Of a DNA stretch of 64,000 nt, positions 1 through 9,966 are shown piece after piece; position 1 is the first letter of the stretch, and each line of letters begins with the position of its first letter. Source of the DNA: Sphingobacteriales bacterium. GTDB taxonomy: Bacteria > Bacteroidota > Bacteroidia > Chitinophagales > Chitinophagaceae. The notes beneath the pieces were generated by a model that did no database searches, was not told the DNA's origin, and saw only the letters and a list, made by a program, of their open reading frames with translations. The position numbers and the translations under genes are program-made. The DNA lies in NCBI GenBank assembly GCA_016185185.1, contig JACPOD010000050.1, forward strand, positions 1 through 64,000, read 5' to 3'.

Positions 1-414
1 CCTTACCACGAAAACAAAGCAACACTGGATAAAACCAAAAAAGATAAATGGGGATTGAATGTATTAGCCATCGATTGTGAATTGAAGGAAAATGAAAAGA
101 AGATGCGCAAGGATATGATGAATGATGCAAAAGAAATGCTGGAAGCGATCGGTTTAAAAAATGTACAGGCAGGTGAAGGAGATGGAACACCGGGACGTGG
201 TATTCATGAAATGGGTACAGCCAGAATGGGCCATGATCCTAAAACATCTGTACTCAACAAATGGAACCAGGTATGGGATGCACCCAATGTATTTGTAACT
301 GATGGATCATTTATGACTTCAGCTGCCTGTCAAAATCCGTCGTTAACGTATATGGCCTTTACAGCAAGAGCAGCGAATCATGCAGTGGAAGAATTAAAAA
401 AAGGTAACATTTAA
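1..414 (+). CDS. GMC family oxidoreductase, C-terminal part (5' end outside window)
   Basis: Frame open from base 1; C-terminal GMC motifs GIHEMGTARMG and VTDGSFMTSAACQNPSLTYMAFTARAANH. Confidence 0.9.
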   Translation, partial: PYHENKATLDKTKKDKWGLNVLAIDCELKENEKKMRKDMMNDAKEMLEAIGLKNVQAGEGDGTPGRGIHEMGTARMGHDPKTSVLNKWNQVWDAPNVFVTDGSFMTSAACQNPSLTYMAFTARAANHAVEELKKGNI

Positions 415-433
415 AAAATATAAAAACATCCAT

Positions 434-997
434 ATGGACAGAAGAGAGCTTTTAAAAATGATTGCGTTGGCAACAGGCGGTACAATCATTGGCGGAGAAT
501 TTCTGCTGAGTGGTTGTAAGTCTGGCTCATCAGGTGTTACATCGCTTGCTTCAGTAGATGTGGCATTGCTGGATGAAATTGCCGAAACCATTCTCCCTAA
601 AACCAACACACCCGGCGGTAAAGATGCCGAGGTGGGTAAGTTTATGAAACTGATGGTGACGGATTGTTACGAAGAAAAAGATCAAAAAATTTTTGTGGAA
701 GGATTGGATAAACTGGATGAAGCCTGCAATAAAATGCATAGTACCAGTTTCATTAAAGCAACACCTCGGCAAAGAAATGACTTGCTGCTAAGTATTGATA
801 AGGAAGCGAAAGAATACAATAAAACAAAGAAGCCAGATGATCCAAACCATTATTTCACGATGATAAAGCAATTAACTTTACTCGGCTTTTTTACTTCTAA
901 ACCAGGTGCTACACAGGCGTTACGCTATATAGCAGTACCTGGAAGGTATGATGGATGTGTGCCTTATACCAAAGGTGAAAAAGCATGGGCTACATAA
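434..997 (+). CDS. Gluconate 2-dehydrogenase subunit 3 family protein with Tat-like/lipobox N-terminus
   Basis: MDRRELLKMIALATGG...LLSGCKSG signal; directly downstream of GMC subunit; typical ETILPKTNTPGGKDAEV motif. Confidence 0.88.
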   Translation: MDRRELLKMIALATGGTIIGGEFLLSGCKSGSSGVTSLASVDVALLDEIAETILPKTNTPGGKDAEVGKFMKLMVTDCYEEKDQKIFVEGLDKLDEACNKMHSTSFIKATPRQRNDLLLSIDKEAKEYNKTKKPDDPNHYFTMIKQLTLLGFFTSKPGATQALRYIAVPGRYDGCVPYTKGEKAWAT

Positions 998-1038
998 TAA
1001 AACAGCAACTTCTTTAAATCATTTAATAAACAATTGTT

Positions 1039-1944
1039 ATGGATATTAAACGCAGAGACTTTTTAAAATTGTCCGGGGCAGCGGCCGCTGGTGCTGCTAT
1101 ATCCGGTTTGCCATTTGAATCATTTGCTGCAGGTACTACCGGTAAATATATCGGTATGCAGTTGTATACAGTGCGTAACGACATTAATAAAGATGTAGAT
1201 GCTACTATTAAGTATGTGGCCAAAGCAGGGTATAATCAACTTGAAATGTATGGCTTTGATGGTACTACTTTCTTTGGTAAGAAATCACCCAAAGAAATGA
1301 AAGATTTATTATCAGCGAATAATCTTTCTACTCCCAGCGGCCACTATTATTTACCGGCAGTGATGTATGAAAATAATATGGACCTTTGGAAACAATGCCT
1401 GGAAGCAGGCCATACACTCGGACATAAATACATGGTTATTCCCTGGGTGGATGAACCGCACCGTACCGGTGAATATTTTAAACAATTGGCAGATACGGTA
1501 AACACAGCGGCTGAGCTTACCAAAAAAGCCGGGATGAAACTGGCTTATCACAATCACGATTTTGAATTTAAAACAGGAGATGATGGTAAAACATTTTATG
1601 AGCACCTGTTACACCACACAGATAAAAACCTGGTTGATTTTGAAATGGATTTGTATTGGGTAGTGTATGCCGGACAAAAACCGCAGGACTGGTTTAAGAA
1701 ATATCCCGGTCGTTTTAAAATGTGGCATGTAAAAGATTTGTGGGTGAATAAAGAAGGAAAAAAAGAAAGTACACAAGTTGGGGATGGCACGATTGATTAT
1801 AAATCAATTTTTGCCCAGCGAAAATTAGCCGGATTGAAATATGCTTTTATGGAACAGGAGGCTTATACGATGCCAGAGGAAGAATGTATTAAGCGCAGCA
1901 TAGCTTACATGAAGAAGAACAGTTTTTATAACTATAACAAGTAA
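1039..1944 (+). CDS. Sugar phosphate isomerase/epimerase (TIM barrel), Tat signal
   Basis: KRRDFLKLSGAAAAGAAISG Tat motif; IGMQLYTVRNDINKD, YHNHDFEF motifs. Confidence 0.88.
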   Translation: MDIKRRDFLKLSGAAAAGAAISGLPFESFAAGTTGKYIGMQLYTVRNDINKDVDATIKYVAKAGYNQLEMYGFDGTTFFGKKSPKEMKDLLSANNLSTPSGHYYLPAVMYENNMDLWKQCLEAGHTLGHKYMVIPWVDEPHRTGEYFKQLADTVNTAAELTKKAGMKLAYHNHDFEFKTGDDGKTFYEHLLHHTDKNLVDFEMDLYWVVYAGQKPQDWFKKYPGRFKMWHVKDLWVNKEGKKESTQVGDGTIDYKSIFAQRKLAGLKYAFMEQEAYTMPEEECIKRSIAYMKKNSFYNYNK

Positions 1945-1963
1945 TTCTTTCTAAATCCAACCA

Positions 1964-1992
1964 GAAGCCGTCTCCGATAAAGAGGCGGTTTC
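1964..1992. terminator. Hairpin terminator between convergent genes
   Basis: gaagccgtctc-cgataaa-gaggcggtttc inverted repeat. Confidence 0.55.
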
Positions 1993-2475
1993 TTATTTAT
2001 AGAGATAACTCATCATTACCTCATCAATAAACCGGTTCTCATTTTTGAACCAGGTATATTTTCGCAATATCCCTTCTTTTTCAAAACCGGTTTTTTGATA
2101 CAGTCGAATGGCTTTTTCATTAATGGTTGCGGTGCTCAGTTCAATCCGCACTAAATTCATTTGCTTTCCCAGGTCAATTATTTCCTGCATCATTTTTTGT
2201 CCATAACCTTTACCTGCATGATCAGGATGAATAGCTAAACCACCGAGATAAGCCATGTGAGCATTGCGGTATTGCTGATGAATAAATTTAAACATACCAA
2301 TATCAACTCCGGCTTCACTATAAATGTAAATGATATCCCTGGCTAAGAGGTCATCAAAGACGGGTTGAAAAGAATCTTTATCCATCCTTTCATACAGTAA
2401 CCATGGGTTGGTTACAGGATGCATGTAGAGTTGATAGATATAATCAAAATCCCGTACTGTTATTTTCCTGATCAT
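1993..2475 (-). CDS. GNAT family N-acetyltransferase
   Basis: HPDHAGKGYGQKMMQEI acetyl-CoA binding motif; AIRLYQKTGFEKEG. Confidence 0.9.
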   Translation of the reverse strand: MIRKITVRDFDYIYQLYMHPVTNPWLLYERMDKDSFQPVFDDLLARDIIYIYSEAGVDIGMFKFIHQQYRNAHMAYLGGLAIHPDHAGKGYGQKMMQEIIDLGKQMNLVRIELSTATINEKAIRLYQKTGFEKEGILRKYTWFKNENRFIDEVMMSYLYK

Positions 2476-2481
2476 AATTTG

Positions 2482-3882
2482 CTATTGAACTTTCCAGTCA
2501 TCGGTACGGAAAGGTGTTAAGGGTAATCCTTCTTTGCTGAATATATTACCTATTACCGCATTACCAAAGCCGTATCTCACATGTATGGGATCTGTAATCT
2601 TTTTATTGGAAAGAATGATTTTATTGTTATCAAACTTCGCTTCAGCGGAAAACCATTCTTTATTATTGCCGCAGATATAAAAACCGGTAATCAATTTATC
2701 TTTTGCTATTAAACCATTATCAGCATCTTTGAAGGACAGAATAATTTTATTTTTCTTTATCTCCATACTTTTAAAAGAAGGACTCTTATAAGCAATACCT
2801 GTTTTATGATAAGTTTCTGCCAAAGCCCAGTTGGCCAAACGATTTCCTACTTCTTTTTTATGTGATGGATGAATATTACTTACTGAATCAATTAAATCAG
2901 TTACAATTACCACACCTGTGTTAGAATGCTGCAGCATTTTTGTTTGTTGCTCCTGCACTATCGCTCCTTCAAACGGACGACCATAAGTAAAAGGAGTTAT
3001 CTGTACTAAATAAAAAGGAAATTGTTTCCTGAATAAAGTTCGCCAGGAATCAATCATTGTAGTTAGCAGTGTGCTATACGTCTCTCCATTCGGCACATTC
3101 GCTTCCCCCTGGTACCATAATGCACCGGCAATTGAATAAGAGGTGATGGGAGCAATAATACCATTGTATAATTTGCCGGGCTTTACGGGTCCCCATGGAA
3201 CTTCGGTTAAGATATCAGCAGCTTTATTTAATATGGCATCATTATGAATAACTTCAGTCGGTGTCCATGCTTCGGCAGAAGTGCCGCCCCAACTGGCATT
3301 AATTAAACCAATGGGAATGTTCAATTCACTGTTGAGTTTTTTTCCAAAAAAATAACCAATGGCACTAAATGATTTCAGCGAATTGGAATCACATACTTTC
3401 CATTGTGTATGCACATCTTCCTGCGGATAATCACTCGAACTTCTTGGTATATGAAAGAAATGGATGTTCTTATTGTAACAGGTTGCCAGTTCTTTCAGAA
3501 TATCTTTTTCTCCGTTGTAATAACTCCATTCCATATTGGACTGACCGGAACAAACCCATACTTCTCCAATTAATACATCGGATAACACAATCGGTTCGCC
3601 CCAACCTTTAACAGTAATTGTATAGGGCCCACCGGCGCTAGGAGTACTGATCTTTATCTTCCATTTACCGGTATTTAATCCTTTCAGTTTATACTCCTGG
3701 TTGTTCCAATTGGTGTTGATAGTAATGGGTTCGTCAGGATTAGCCCAGCCCCATAAATAAACTGAATCATTTTGCTGTAATACCATACCTGAAGAAAGAA
3801 CAGCGGGTAAACGTAATTGTGCAGTAGTATTAAAGTATGTAAGTGTAATTAAACAAGCAAGAGTGATCAAACGTTTCATCAT
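2482..3882 (-). CDS. Sialate O-acetylesterase family protein
   Basis: GQSNMEW SASA motif; NASWGGTSAEAW; signal peptide. Confidence 0.92.
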   Translation of the reverse strand: MMKRLITLACLITLTYFNTTAQLRLPAVLSSGMVLQQNDSVYLWGWANPDEPITINTNWNNQEYKLKGLNTGKWKIKISTPSAGGPYTITVKGWGEPIVLSDVLIGEVWVCSGQSNMEWSYYNGEKDILKELATCYNKNIHFFHIPRSSSDYPQEDVHTQWKVCDSNSLKSFSAIGYFFGKKLNSELNIPIGLINASWGGTSAEAWTPTEVIHNDAILNKAADILTEVPWGPVKPGKLYNGIIAPITSYSIAGALWYQGEANVPNGETYSTLLTTMIDSWRTLFRKQFPFYLVQITPFTYGRPFEGAIVQEQQTKMLQHSNTGVVIVTDLIDSVSNIHPSHKKEVGNRLANWALAETYHKTGIAYKSPSFKSMEIKKNKIILSFKDADNGLIAKDKLITGFYICGNNKEWFSAEAKFDNNKIILSNKKITDPIHVRYGFGNAVIGNIFSKEGLPLTPFRTDDWKVQ

Positions 3883-3924
3883 ATCAAATCAAAAATTGTT
3901 AGCAGTATACAATAACGAGTTTTA

Positions 3925-4851
3925 TTAATCAACAGCATATTTTATTTCCGCCACTTTTCGAATCTCATCCATAGTTTCCATCAGCAGTAAAGTATCTGCA
4001 TGTGTCATAACCGGGCTTTCGGTTGATCCTTTTTTCAAACATTCATTCACATGTCTCGCTTCATACTGGTAACCAAAGCCACCTTCTTTTTCAAATTCAA
4101 TTAGTTTTCTTTCACCTTTTACTTCGTGATATAATTGAATGGTGGCTGATGGTTCATAAAATCTTGTAGTAAGCGTAAGCCCGGCTTTTGTTCCGGCAAT
4201 TTCCATTTCAGTAGGAAGATTGGTGGTGAATGAAGAAAACAATTGTGCCATCGCTCCGTTATCATATTTAAACAAGACCGATAATTGTTCATCCACACCG
4301 GTAACAGCAGGCACCATAGTAGCTTCAATTTTATCCGGCTTTCCTAAAACAGATAAGGTCATAAACACATTATAAATACCAATGTCCAGTAAAGTACCGC
4401 CACCCAACGCAGGATCAAATAATCTTTGTGGTGCATTATCACCAGTACGGAAACCAAAATTTACCAGCACTGCTTTTATCTCACCCAGTGTTCCATCATT
4501 TAATAAACTCAGCAGCTTGTTATAGTGCGGAAGAAATTTAGTCCACAATGCTTCCATTAAAAAAACTTTCTTTTCTCTTGCCACGGCAATCATTTCCTTT
4601 GCCTGCCAGCTGTTGATAGCAAAAGCTTTTTCACACAATACAGCTTTATTATGATTCAGGCAAAGTAATGTATGTTCATAATGATGCGAATGGGGAGAAG
4701 CAATATAAATAACATCTACTTCATGATTATTTACCAGTTCTTCGTAACTGCCATGCGTATATTTGCAGTTATTATGATTGCTTCTCTTGATACTATGCGG
4801 AAATATTTTAGCAGTGGTGTTACCAGGCCTTATGCTTTCCGCATTCAACAA
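3925..4851 (-). pseudogene. Gfo/Idh/MocA family oxidoreductase lacking the N-terminal Rossmann GxGxxA region
   Basis: Family-like from NCKYTHGSYEELV...VDVIYIASPHSHHYEHTLLCLNHNKAVLCEK onward; the preceding residues are the antisense of the ALDH N-terminus. Confidence 0.75.
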
Positions 4852-6141
4852 TTAAAAGCGTTAAAGGATTCGATTCTCCGGCACGAAGAAGATTTGTATG
4901 CAGCATTATATTCTGACTTGAAAAAAAGTAAAGAAGAAAGCTGGGTAACAGAATTAGGAATGGTGATGAGTGAACTGAACGCCATTAAAGCTGATTTAAA
5001 AGAATGGATGCAACCGGAATGGGCCGGAACAAATTTGTTAAATCTTCCATCATCCAGTTATGTGCTGAGAGAGCCATTAGGTGTAGTGCTAATTATTGGT
5101 CCGTGGAATTATCCTTTTCAATTATTGATAAATCCATTGCTGGGTGCTATTGCTGCGGGTAATTGTGTGGTATTGAAACCAAGTGAATTTTCTCCCGCCA
5201 CCACTGCAGTAATGAAAAAAATTATTGAAGAAACTTTTTCGCCGGAATATATTTTGTATGCGGACGGCGATGGTGCCACAGTAGTTCCGGAGATGATGAA
5301 CAATTTTACATTCGACCATGTGTTTTATACCGGGAGCACGGCTGTTGGAAAAATAATTTATAAGATGGCAGCTGAAAGATTAGTGCCGGTTACATTGGAG
5401 CTGGGGGGAAAAAGCCCGGCAGTAATAGAAGCGGATGCTAATATAAAAGTAGCAGCCAGGAGAATTGCTGTAACCAAATTCAGTAATGCCGGACAAATGT
5501 GTGTGGCGCCGGATTATGTACTGGTGCATGAATCGGTTAAAGAAAAATTTATTGGTGCTTTAAAAATGGCCCTGCTTACATTCTTTGAAGAAAAACCCGA
5601 AGAGGCTTACAGTTATGGTAAGATGATTAATGAAAAACAGTTTAACCGGGTAAGCAGTTATTTAACCAATGGAACAATTGTTCATGGAGGAAGAACCGAT
5701 AAGGATAAATTATTTATTGAGCCCACTATACTTACCAATGTATCATTAGAGGCAGCGGTAATGAAAGATGAGATATTCGGACCGGTATTGCCGGTCATCA
5801 GTTTTACTACCGATGAAGAAGCCAAACAAATAATTGAACAGCATCCAAATCCATTAGCATTTTATGTATATACTTCCAGCAGTAAAAAAGAGAAATACTG
5901 GCTGAATAATATTGCTTTTGGTGGTGGCTGTGTTAATAACAGCAGCTGGCATTTAACCAATCATAACCTTCCATTTGGCGGAAGAGGATTTAGCGGCGCC
6001 GGTAATTACCATGGTAAATATTCATACGAAACATTCAGTCACCGCAAAGCCATTATGAAAACACCCACCTGGTTTGACCCGGCTATTAAATATCCTCCTT
6101 TCAAAGGCAAGTTGAAATTGTTTAAATGGGTGATACGATGA
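4774..6141 (+). CDS. Aldehyde dehydrogenase family protein
   Basis: GPWNYPFQLLINPLLGAIAAGNCVVLKPSE, LELGGKSP, SNAGQMCVAPDYV; true start probably the ATG near 4774 rather than 4672. Confidence 0.92.
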   Translation: MIASLDTMRKYFSSGVTRPYAFRIQQLKALKDSILRHEEDLYAALYSDLKKSKEESWVTELGMVMSELNAIKADLKEWMQPEWAGTNLLNLPSSSYVLREPLGVVLIIGPWNYPFQLLINPLLGAIAAGNCVVLKPSEFSPATTAVMKKIIEETFSPEYILYADGDGATVVPEMMNNFTFDHVFYTGSTAVGKIIYKMAAERLVPVTLELGGKSPAVIEADANIKVAARRIAVTKFSNAGQMCVAPDYVLVHESVKEKFIGALKMALLTFFEEKPEEAYSYGKMINEKQFNRVSSYLTNGTIVHGGRTDKDKLFIEPTILTNVSLEAAVMKDEIFGPVLPVISFTTDEEAKQIIEQHPNPLAFYVYTSSSKKEKYWLNNIAFGGGCVNNSSWHLTNHNLPFGGRGFSGAGNYHGKYSYETFSHRKAIMKTPTWFDPAIKYPPFKGKLKLFKWVIR

Positions 6142-6803
6142 TTAGAACAATAAAAATAGTATTGTTGTTATTAATTGCATTTACAGTATATGTATTTATT
6201 GTAAACAGAAATTCAACACATATGACATTACGACAAAAATTTTTAAAAGCGGTTTATCCTGCTTTTATGTGGTTAAGTGGTAAGAAAGGCAAAGCGTTCT
6301 CCAATCACCAGGTACAACCACCAGTTTCTTTTTATTCATTAAAGCCTGTGCTGAACAACGGAACAATATATGACCTGTCGCAATTAAAGGGAAAGAAAGT
6401 TTTATTGGTGAACACAGCCAGCAATTGTGGTTATACCAATCAATATGATGATCTGCAAAAATTATACGAACAGGAAAAAGATAAACTGGTCATTCTTGGT
6501 TTCCCGGCCAATGATTTTAAAGAACAGGAAAAAGGAAGTGATGAAGAGATTGCACAATTTTGCAAACTTAATTTTGGTGTCACCTTTCCTTTAATGAAAA
6601 AATCTGTAGTGATTAAGGGAGCGGAACAAAACGAAGTGTTTAAATGGCTGAGTGATTCCACCTTAAATGGCTGGAGTAACAAACAACCTTCCTGGAATTT
6701 TTCTAAATATTTAGTGGATGAAGAAGGGAGACTCACTAATTATTTTGATCCGTCCATTTCTCCTATAAGTGAAGAGGTGATTAATGCCATCAGCAAAAAA
6801 TAA
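6126..6803 (+). CDS. Glutathione peroxidase family protein with N-terminal membrane segment
   Basis: VLLVNTASNCGYTNQYDDLQKLYE; LVILGFPANDF; WNFSKYLVD. Confidence 0.93.
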   Translation: MGDTMIRTIKIVLLLLIAFTVYVFIVNRNSTHMTLRQKFLKAVYPAFMWLSGKKGKAFSNHQVQPPVSFYSLKPVLNNGTIYDLSQLKGKKVLLVNTASNCGYTNQYDDLQKLYEQEKDKLVILGFPANDFKEQEKGSDEEIAQFCKLNFGVTFPLMKKSVVIKGAEQNEVFKWLSDSTLNGWSNKQPSWNFSKYLVDEEGRLTNYFDPSISPISEEVINAISKK

Positions 6804-6862
6804 TTTTTAAAACTAAAACGGCACGGCAAATCATTCGGTATTCAGCAAATTATTTTTAAATA

Positions 6863-7099
6863 ATGAACTATAATGACATCATCGGGGCCATTGGAGTAGG
6901 AGTAACCCTGCTGGCTTATTTTTTTAATATTTTTTCTTTTATACCAAAAGAAGGAAAATTGTTTTTTATAATGAATATTATTGGTGCCGCATTAGCCTGT
7001 TACGCATCACTCTTAATTAATTACTGGCCTTTCGTAATTTTAGAAGGAACCTGGACATTGATATCAATAGCCGGTTTATTAAAAACATCGAATAAATAA
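6863..7099 (+). CDS. Small CBU_0592-like membrane protein
   Basis: 78 aa with several hydrophobic segments; family-like IGAIGVGVTLLAYFFNIF. Confidence 0.65.
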   Translation: MNYNDIIGAIGVGVTLLAYFFNIFSFIPKEGKLFFIMNIIGAALACYASLLINYWPFVILEGTWTLISIAGLLKTSNK

Positions 7100-7101
7100 T
7101 T

Positions 7102-7626
7102 ATGCAAACAAGAGATGTTAGCTTCATCCATAAATATTTCCTGGCTGAAAAACAGGAGAGTTTATTGTTTTTAATAATTGGAATTACCGCCATATTATTA
7201 TCCGTTGTATTCTTCATTATGATAAAGACAAACCTTTCTTTTTATAAAGGTGCAGCCATTCCTTTATTGCTGGTGGGTTTAATACAGGTAACAGTTGGTT
7301 ACACAGTATGGGCAAGGAGTGATAAACAGCGATTAGATGTTGCTTATAAAATGGGAATGGAACCCATTGGCTTCGCTAAGAGCGAAGAGCTGCCCCGCAT
7401 GCAAACTGTAAATAAGAATTTTATTATCTACCGCTATACAGAAATTGTCCTTGCTATGGCAGGAATTGCATTGGTTTTTTTCTTTCGTAAAGAACCCAAT
7501 AAAGCCTTTTGGTTTGGATTGGGCGTAACACTCGCCATACAATCTGTCATCATGCTTGGTGCCGATTATTTTGCTGAGAAAAGAGCACTGCATTACACGC
7601 AGCAATTACAATCTTTACTGAAGTAA
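7102..7626 (+). CDS. Hypothetical multi-pass membrane protein
   Basis: Hydrophobic segments, 2 bp after previous ORF. Confidence 0.7.
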   Translation: MQTRDVSFIHKYFLAEKQESLLFLIIGITAILLSVVFFIMIKTNLSFYKGAAIPLLLVGLIQVTVGYTVWARSDKQRLDVAYKMGMEPIGFAKSEELPRMQTVNKNFIIYRYTEIVLAMAGIALVFFFRKEPNKAFWFGLGVTLAIQSVIMLGADYFAEKRALHYTQQLQSLLK

Positions 7627-7628
7627 TT

Positions 7629-9023
7629 TTAAAAAGCCAGCAAACCTGTAAATGCCGGTTCAGCAATGCGATGATCTGCTGCTGTTTCCAGTTGTTTGTT
7701 ATCGGTACAAAATGAAACACCCACACCTGCATTTTTAATCATGCAGATATCGTTTTTCCCATTACCCACTGCCATGATATTTTTAATTTCTATATTGAAC
7801 CGTTTACTCAGCTCCAGCACGGCATTGGTTTTACAATAATCATGTTTGCAAATGCTGTGTTTATTGTAAAGAAAGAAGGAAGGAATTTTAACTTCACCTG
7901 TGGCAACTCCTCTGTGAAATTCCAGTTCGTTTGCCAATGAAAAATCTAACCCTAGTTTGTTGGCAATATGATTGGTTACAGCGTCATAACTTTCACTAAT
8001 AATGCCACAAACATATCCCCTGAACTGCAGCTCTTTTATCACCTGTGCCGTGTCTTCTACAATTTCAATTTCATCAGCTGTTTTTAATATCTCATAAATC
8101 GGAATCCCTTTTAGTAATTGAGCAATTTGCTTTATGCGGATGAATGGATTAATTGCCATTTTAGCAATAGCTTTCAATTCATCGGTAAAGGAAAATTTAT
8201 CTGCCAATGTGTAGATAAAACTTGCTTTTAAAATAGTTTTATCCATATCAAAGATGGCCATCCTGCGGTATTTCTTGTTACTTTCTTTGGCGGCAAACTC
8301 CAATTGCTCATCTTCCCCGAAATGAATACCGGTGATGGTTTCAAATGTATCTTCCAAAAACTGCCCTGAACGTTTTAGAATAGCTTTGGTTACTTCTTTA
8401 CTCATCTTTGCCAGTTGTGTAATGCTTTGCATGCGGTTTTCAATATAACCCAAACTTACCTCTGCTATTCTTGCACCTTCCTTATGCATATCAATGAGTA
8501 TTCCTATATCCACGCCATAATCATCTTCAATCAATATTCGCTGGAAATATTCTTTCTTCCCGGCAATCATTCCGCTTAACGGTTGTTTGAAATGACTGAT
8601 GGATGGAAACAGGAAACTCAACAATGGTTTGGCCACTAATTCTGTTACACGTCCCGCCTGTCTTTCAAAATAGGATTTTACAAAATCAGCTTTTTCTTCC
8701 ATTATTGGTAGGGTGAGCCGGTCAATCACATCATCAGGATAAGTGGTGATATCAGCATCTACAAAAGCAACGATATCATGAGAGGCCAGCATAATACCTT
8801 CTCTCATGGATATACCTTTTCCTTTTTTACTGCTGGTAAAAATTTTCACCTGTTCTTTCCTGGCTTCTTTTACGGTGGCGTCAGTTGATTTATCGTCCAC
8901 CACAATGATTTCTCCAACAGCGGCAGAGCGTTTCACTATCTGTATCACCTTACGGATAGTAGCTTCTTCATTCAATGCAGGTATAATTACGGAGACCATA
9001 GGCTGGTTTTTATTGGTTAACAA
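7629..9023 (-). CDS. Fused GpgS/GT81-like glycosyltransferase and HAD-IB phosphatase
   Basis: N-terminal VSVIIPALNEEATI, VDADI, GRVTELVAKPLL, QPLSGMIAGK; C-terminal FDMDKTIL, ISESYD, VGNGKNDICMI HAD motifs. Confidence 0.85.
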   Translation of the reverse strand: MLTNKNQPMVSVIIPALNEEATIRKVIQIVKRSAAVGEIIVVDDKSTDATVKEARKEQVKIFTSSKKGKGISMREGIMLASHDIVAFVDADITTYPDDVIDRLTLPIMEEKADFVKSYFERQAGRVTELVAKPLLSFLFPSISHFKQPLSGMIAGKKEYFQRILIEDDYGVDIGILIDMHKEGARIAEVSLGYIENRMQSITQLAKMSKEVTKAILKRSGQFLEDTFETITGIHFGEDEQLEFAAKESNKKYRRMAIFDMDKTILKASFIYTLADKFSFTDELKAIAKMAINPFIRIKQIAQLLKGIPIYEILKTADEIEIVEDTAQVIKELQFRGYVCGIISESYDAVTNHIANKLGLDFSLANELEFHRGVATGEVKIPSFFLYNKHSICKHDYCKTNAVLELSKRFNIEIKNIMAVGNGKNDICMIKNAGVGVSFCTDNKQLETAADHRIAEPAFTGLLAF

Positions 9024-9175
9024 TTACAGGCAATTGCTCTTGTGCAAGCATCTTGCCAAGAGTGATAAGTAAGATAGCCAAAGATGCAGAGAGAAGTAGG
9101 GAAGATTCTGTTAAAATACTGAATGAAAATAAAGTGGCTGAAACTTAGCTATTTAGCCACAACTTTAATATTACA

Positions 9176-9203
9176 GGGTCGGGACGCTAAAGCGGCCTGA
9201 ACC
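9176..9203 (+). repeat. REP-like inverted repeat, RAYT downstream side
   Basis: gggtcgggacgctaaagcggcctgaacc; inverted match to 9936-9964. Confidence 0.85.
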
Positions 9204-9236
9204 AACTTTTACGTAAGTCAATCTTAAAATAATTTG

Positions 9237-9827
9237 TCAATCAATTCTTTTTTTTATGGATAGTTTACTTTTAGATGTTATATCATTTAAATGAAAACCA
9301 GTTTCCGCAAATAAAATTTCTTTATTGCATAATGTACCGTTTCTTAATCCTGTATAACCGGGGTAAGACGAATACGGCCATTTAGCCAAATCGTCCACAA
9401 GATTTGCCGTGAGTGGGTTTTGATGAATATAAAAGAAACATTGTTCAAGATAGCTGATGCTTTTACCATTTTCCGTTTCACTTAAAATTTTTGCTTTTGT
9501 TTTTTGCTGAAATAAAGACCCGGAACTGTGCTGCTCTTTATTAATAGCTTGTGAATAGCTGCTTAATAAGATACCTGTTCTGTATGAAAACTCCTGCATA
9601 GGTTTGCCGCCAAATGTATTCCTTTCTTTAACAGTGTTTTCATTTGCCTGTATGAGCAGGTGAAAATGATTGGGCATAAGGCAATAAGCAATTATATTGC
9701 ATACCGGAAGCAGTTGTTGCCTGGTTTTTTGAATAAAATAAAGATAATTGGCATGGTTGAAGAAGATGACTTGCTTGTTATTACCACGATTGTAAATATG
9801 ATAAAATTCTCCTTCGGAAAGGTGCAT
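9237..9827 (-). mobile_element. REP-associated tyrosine transposase (RAYT, Y1_Tnp/HUH family)
   Basis: FYHIYNRGNNKQ, CLMPNHFHLLIQ (HUH), FYIHQNPL, WPYSSY. Confidence 0.92.
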
Positions 9828-9861
9828 GATAATGTTTTAAATGAAGTTAGCAAAAAGAGTG

Positions 9862-9883
9862 GGGATGCTAAAACGGCCTGAAT
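9862..9883 (+). repeat. Degenerate REP-like copy
   Basis: gggatgctaaaacggcctgaatc, same orientation as 9176-9203. Confidence 0.7.
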
Positions 9884-9935
9884 CTTTTTTACTATCACGG
9901 GATAGATGTATAAAAGAAATAAAATTGCCGGTTAC

Positions 9936-9964
9936 GGTTCAGGCCGCATAAAGCGTCCCGACCC
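9936..9964 (-). repeat. REP-like inverted repeat, RAYT upstream side
   Basis: ggttcaggccgcataaagcgtcccgaccc, reverse complement of 9176-9203 apart from the central loop. Confidence 0.85.
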
Positions 9965-9966
9965 GG

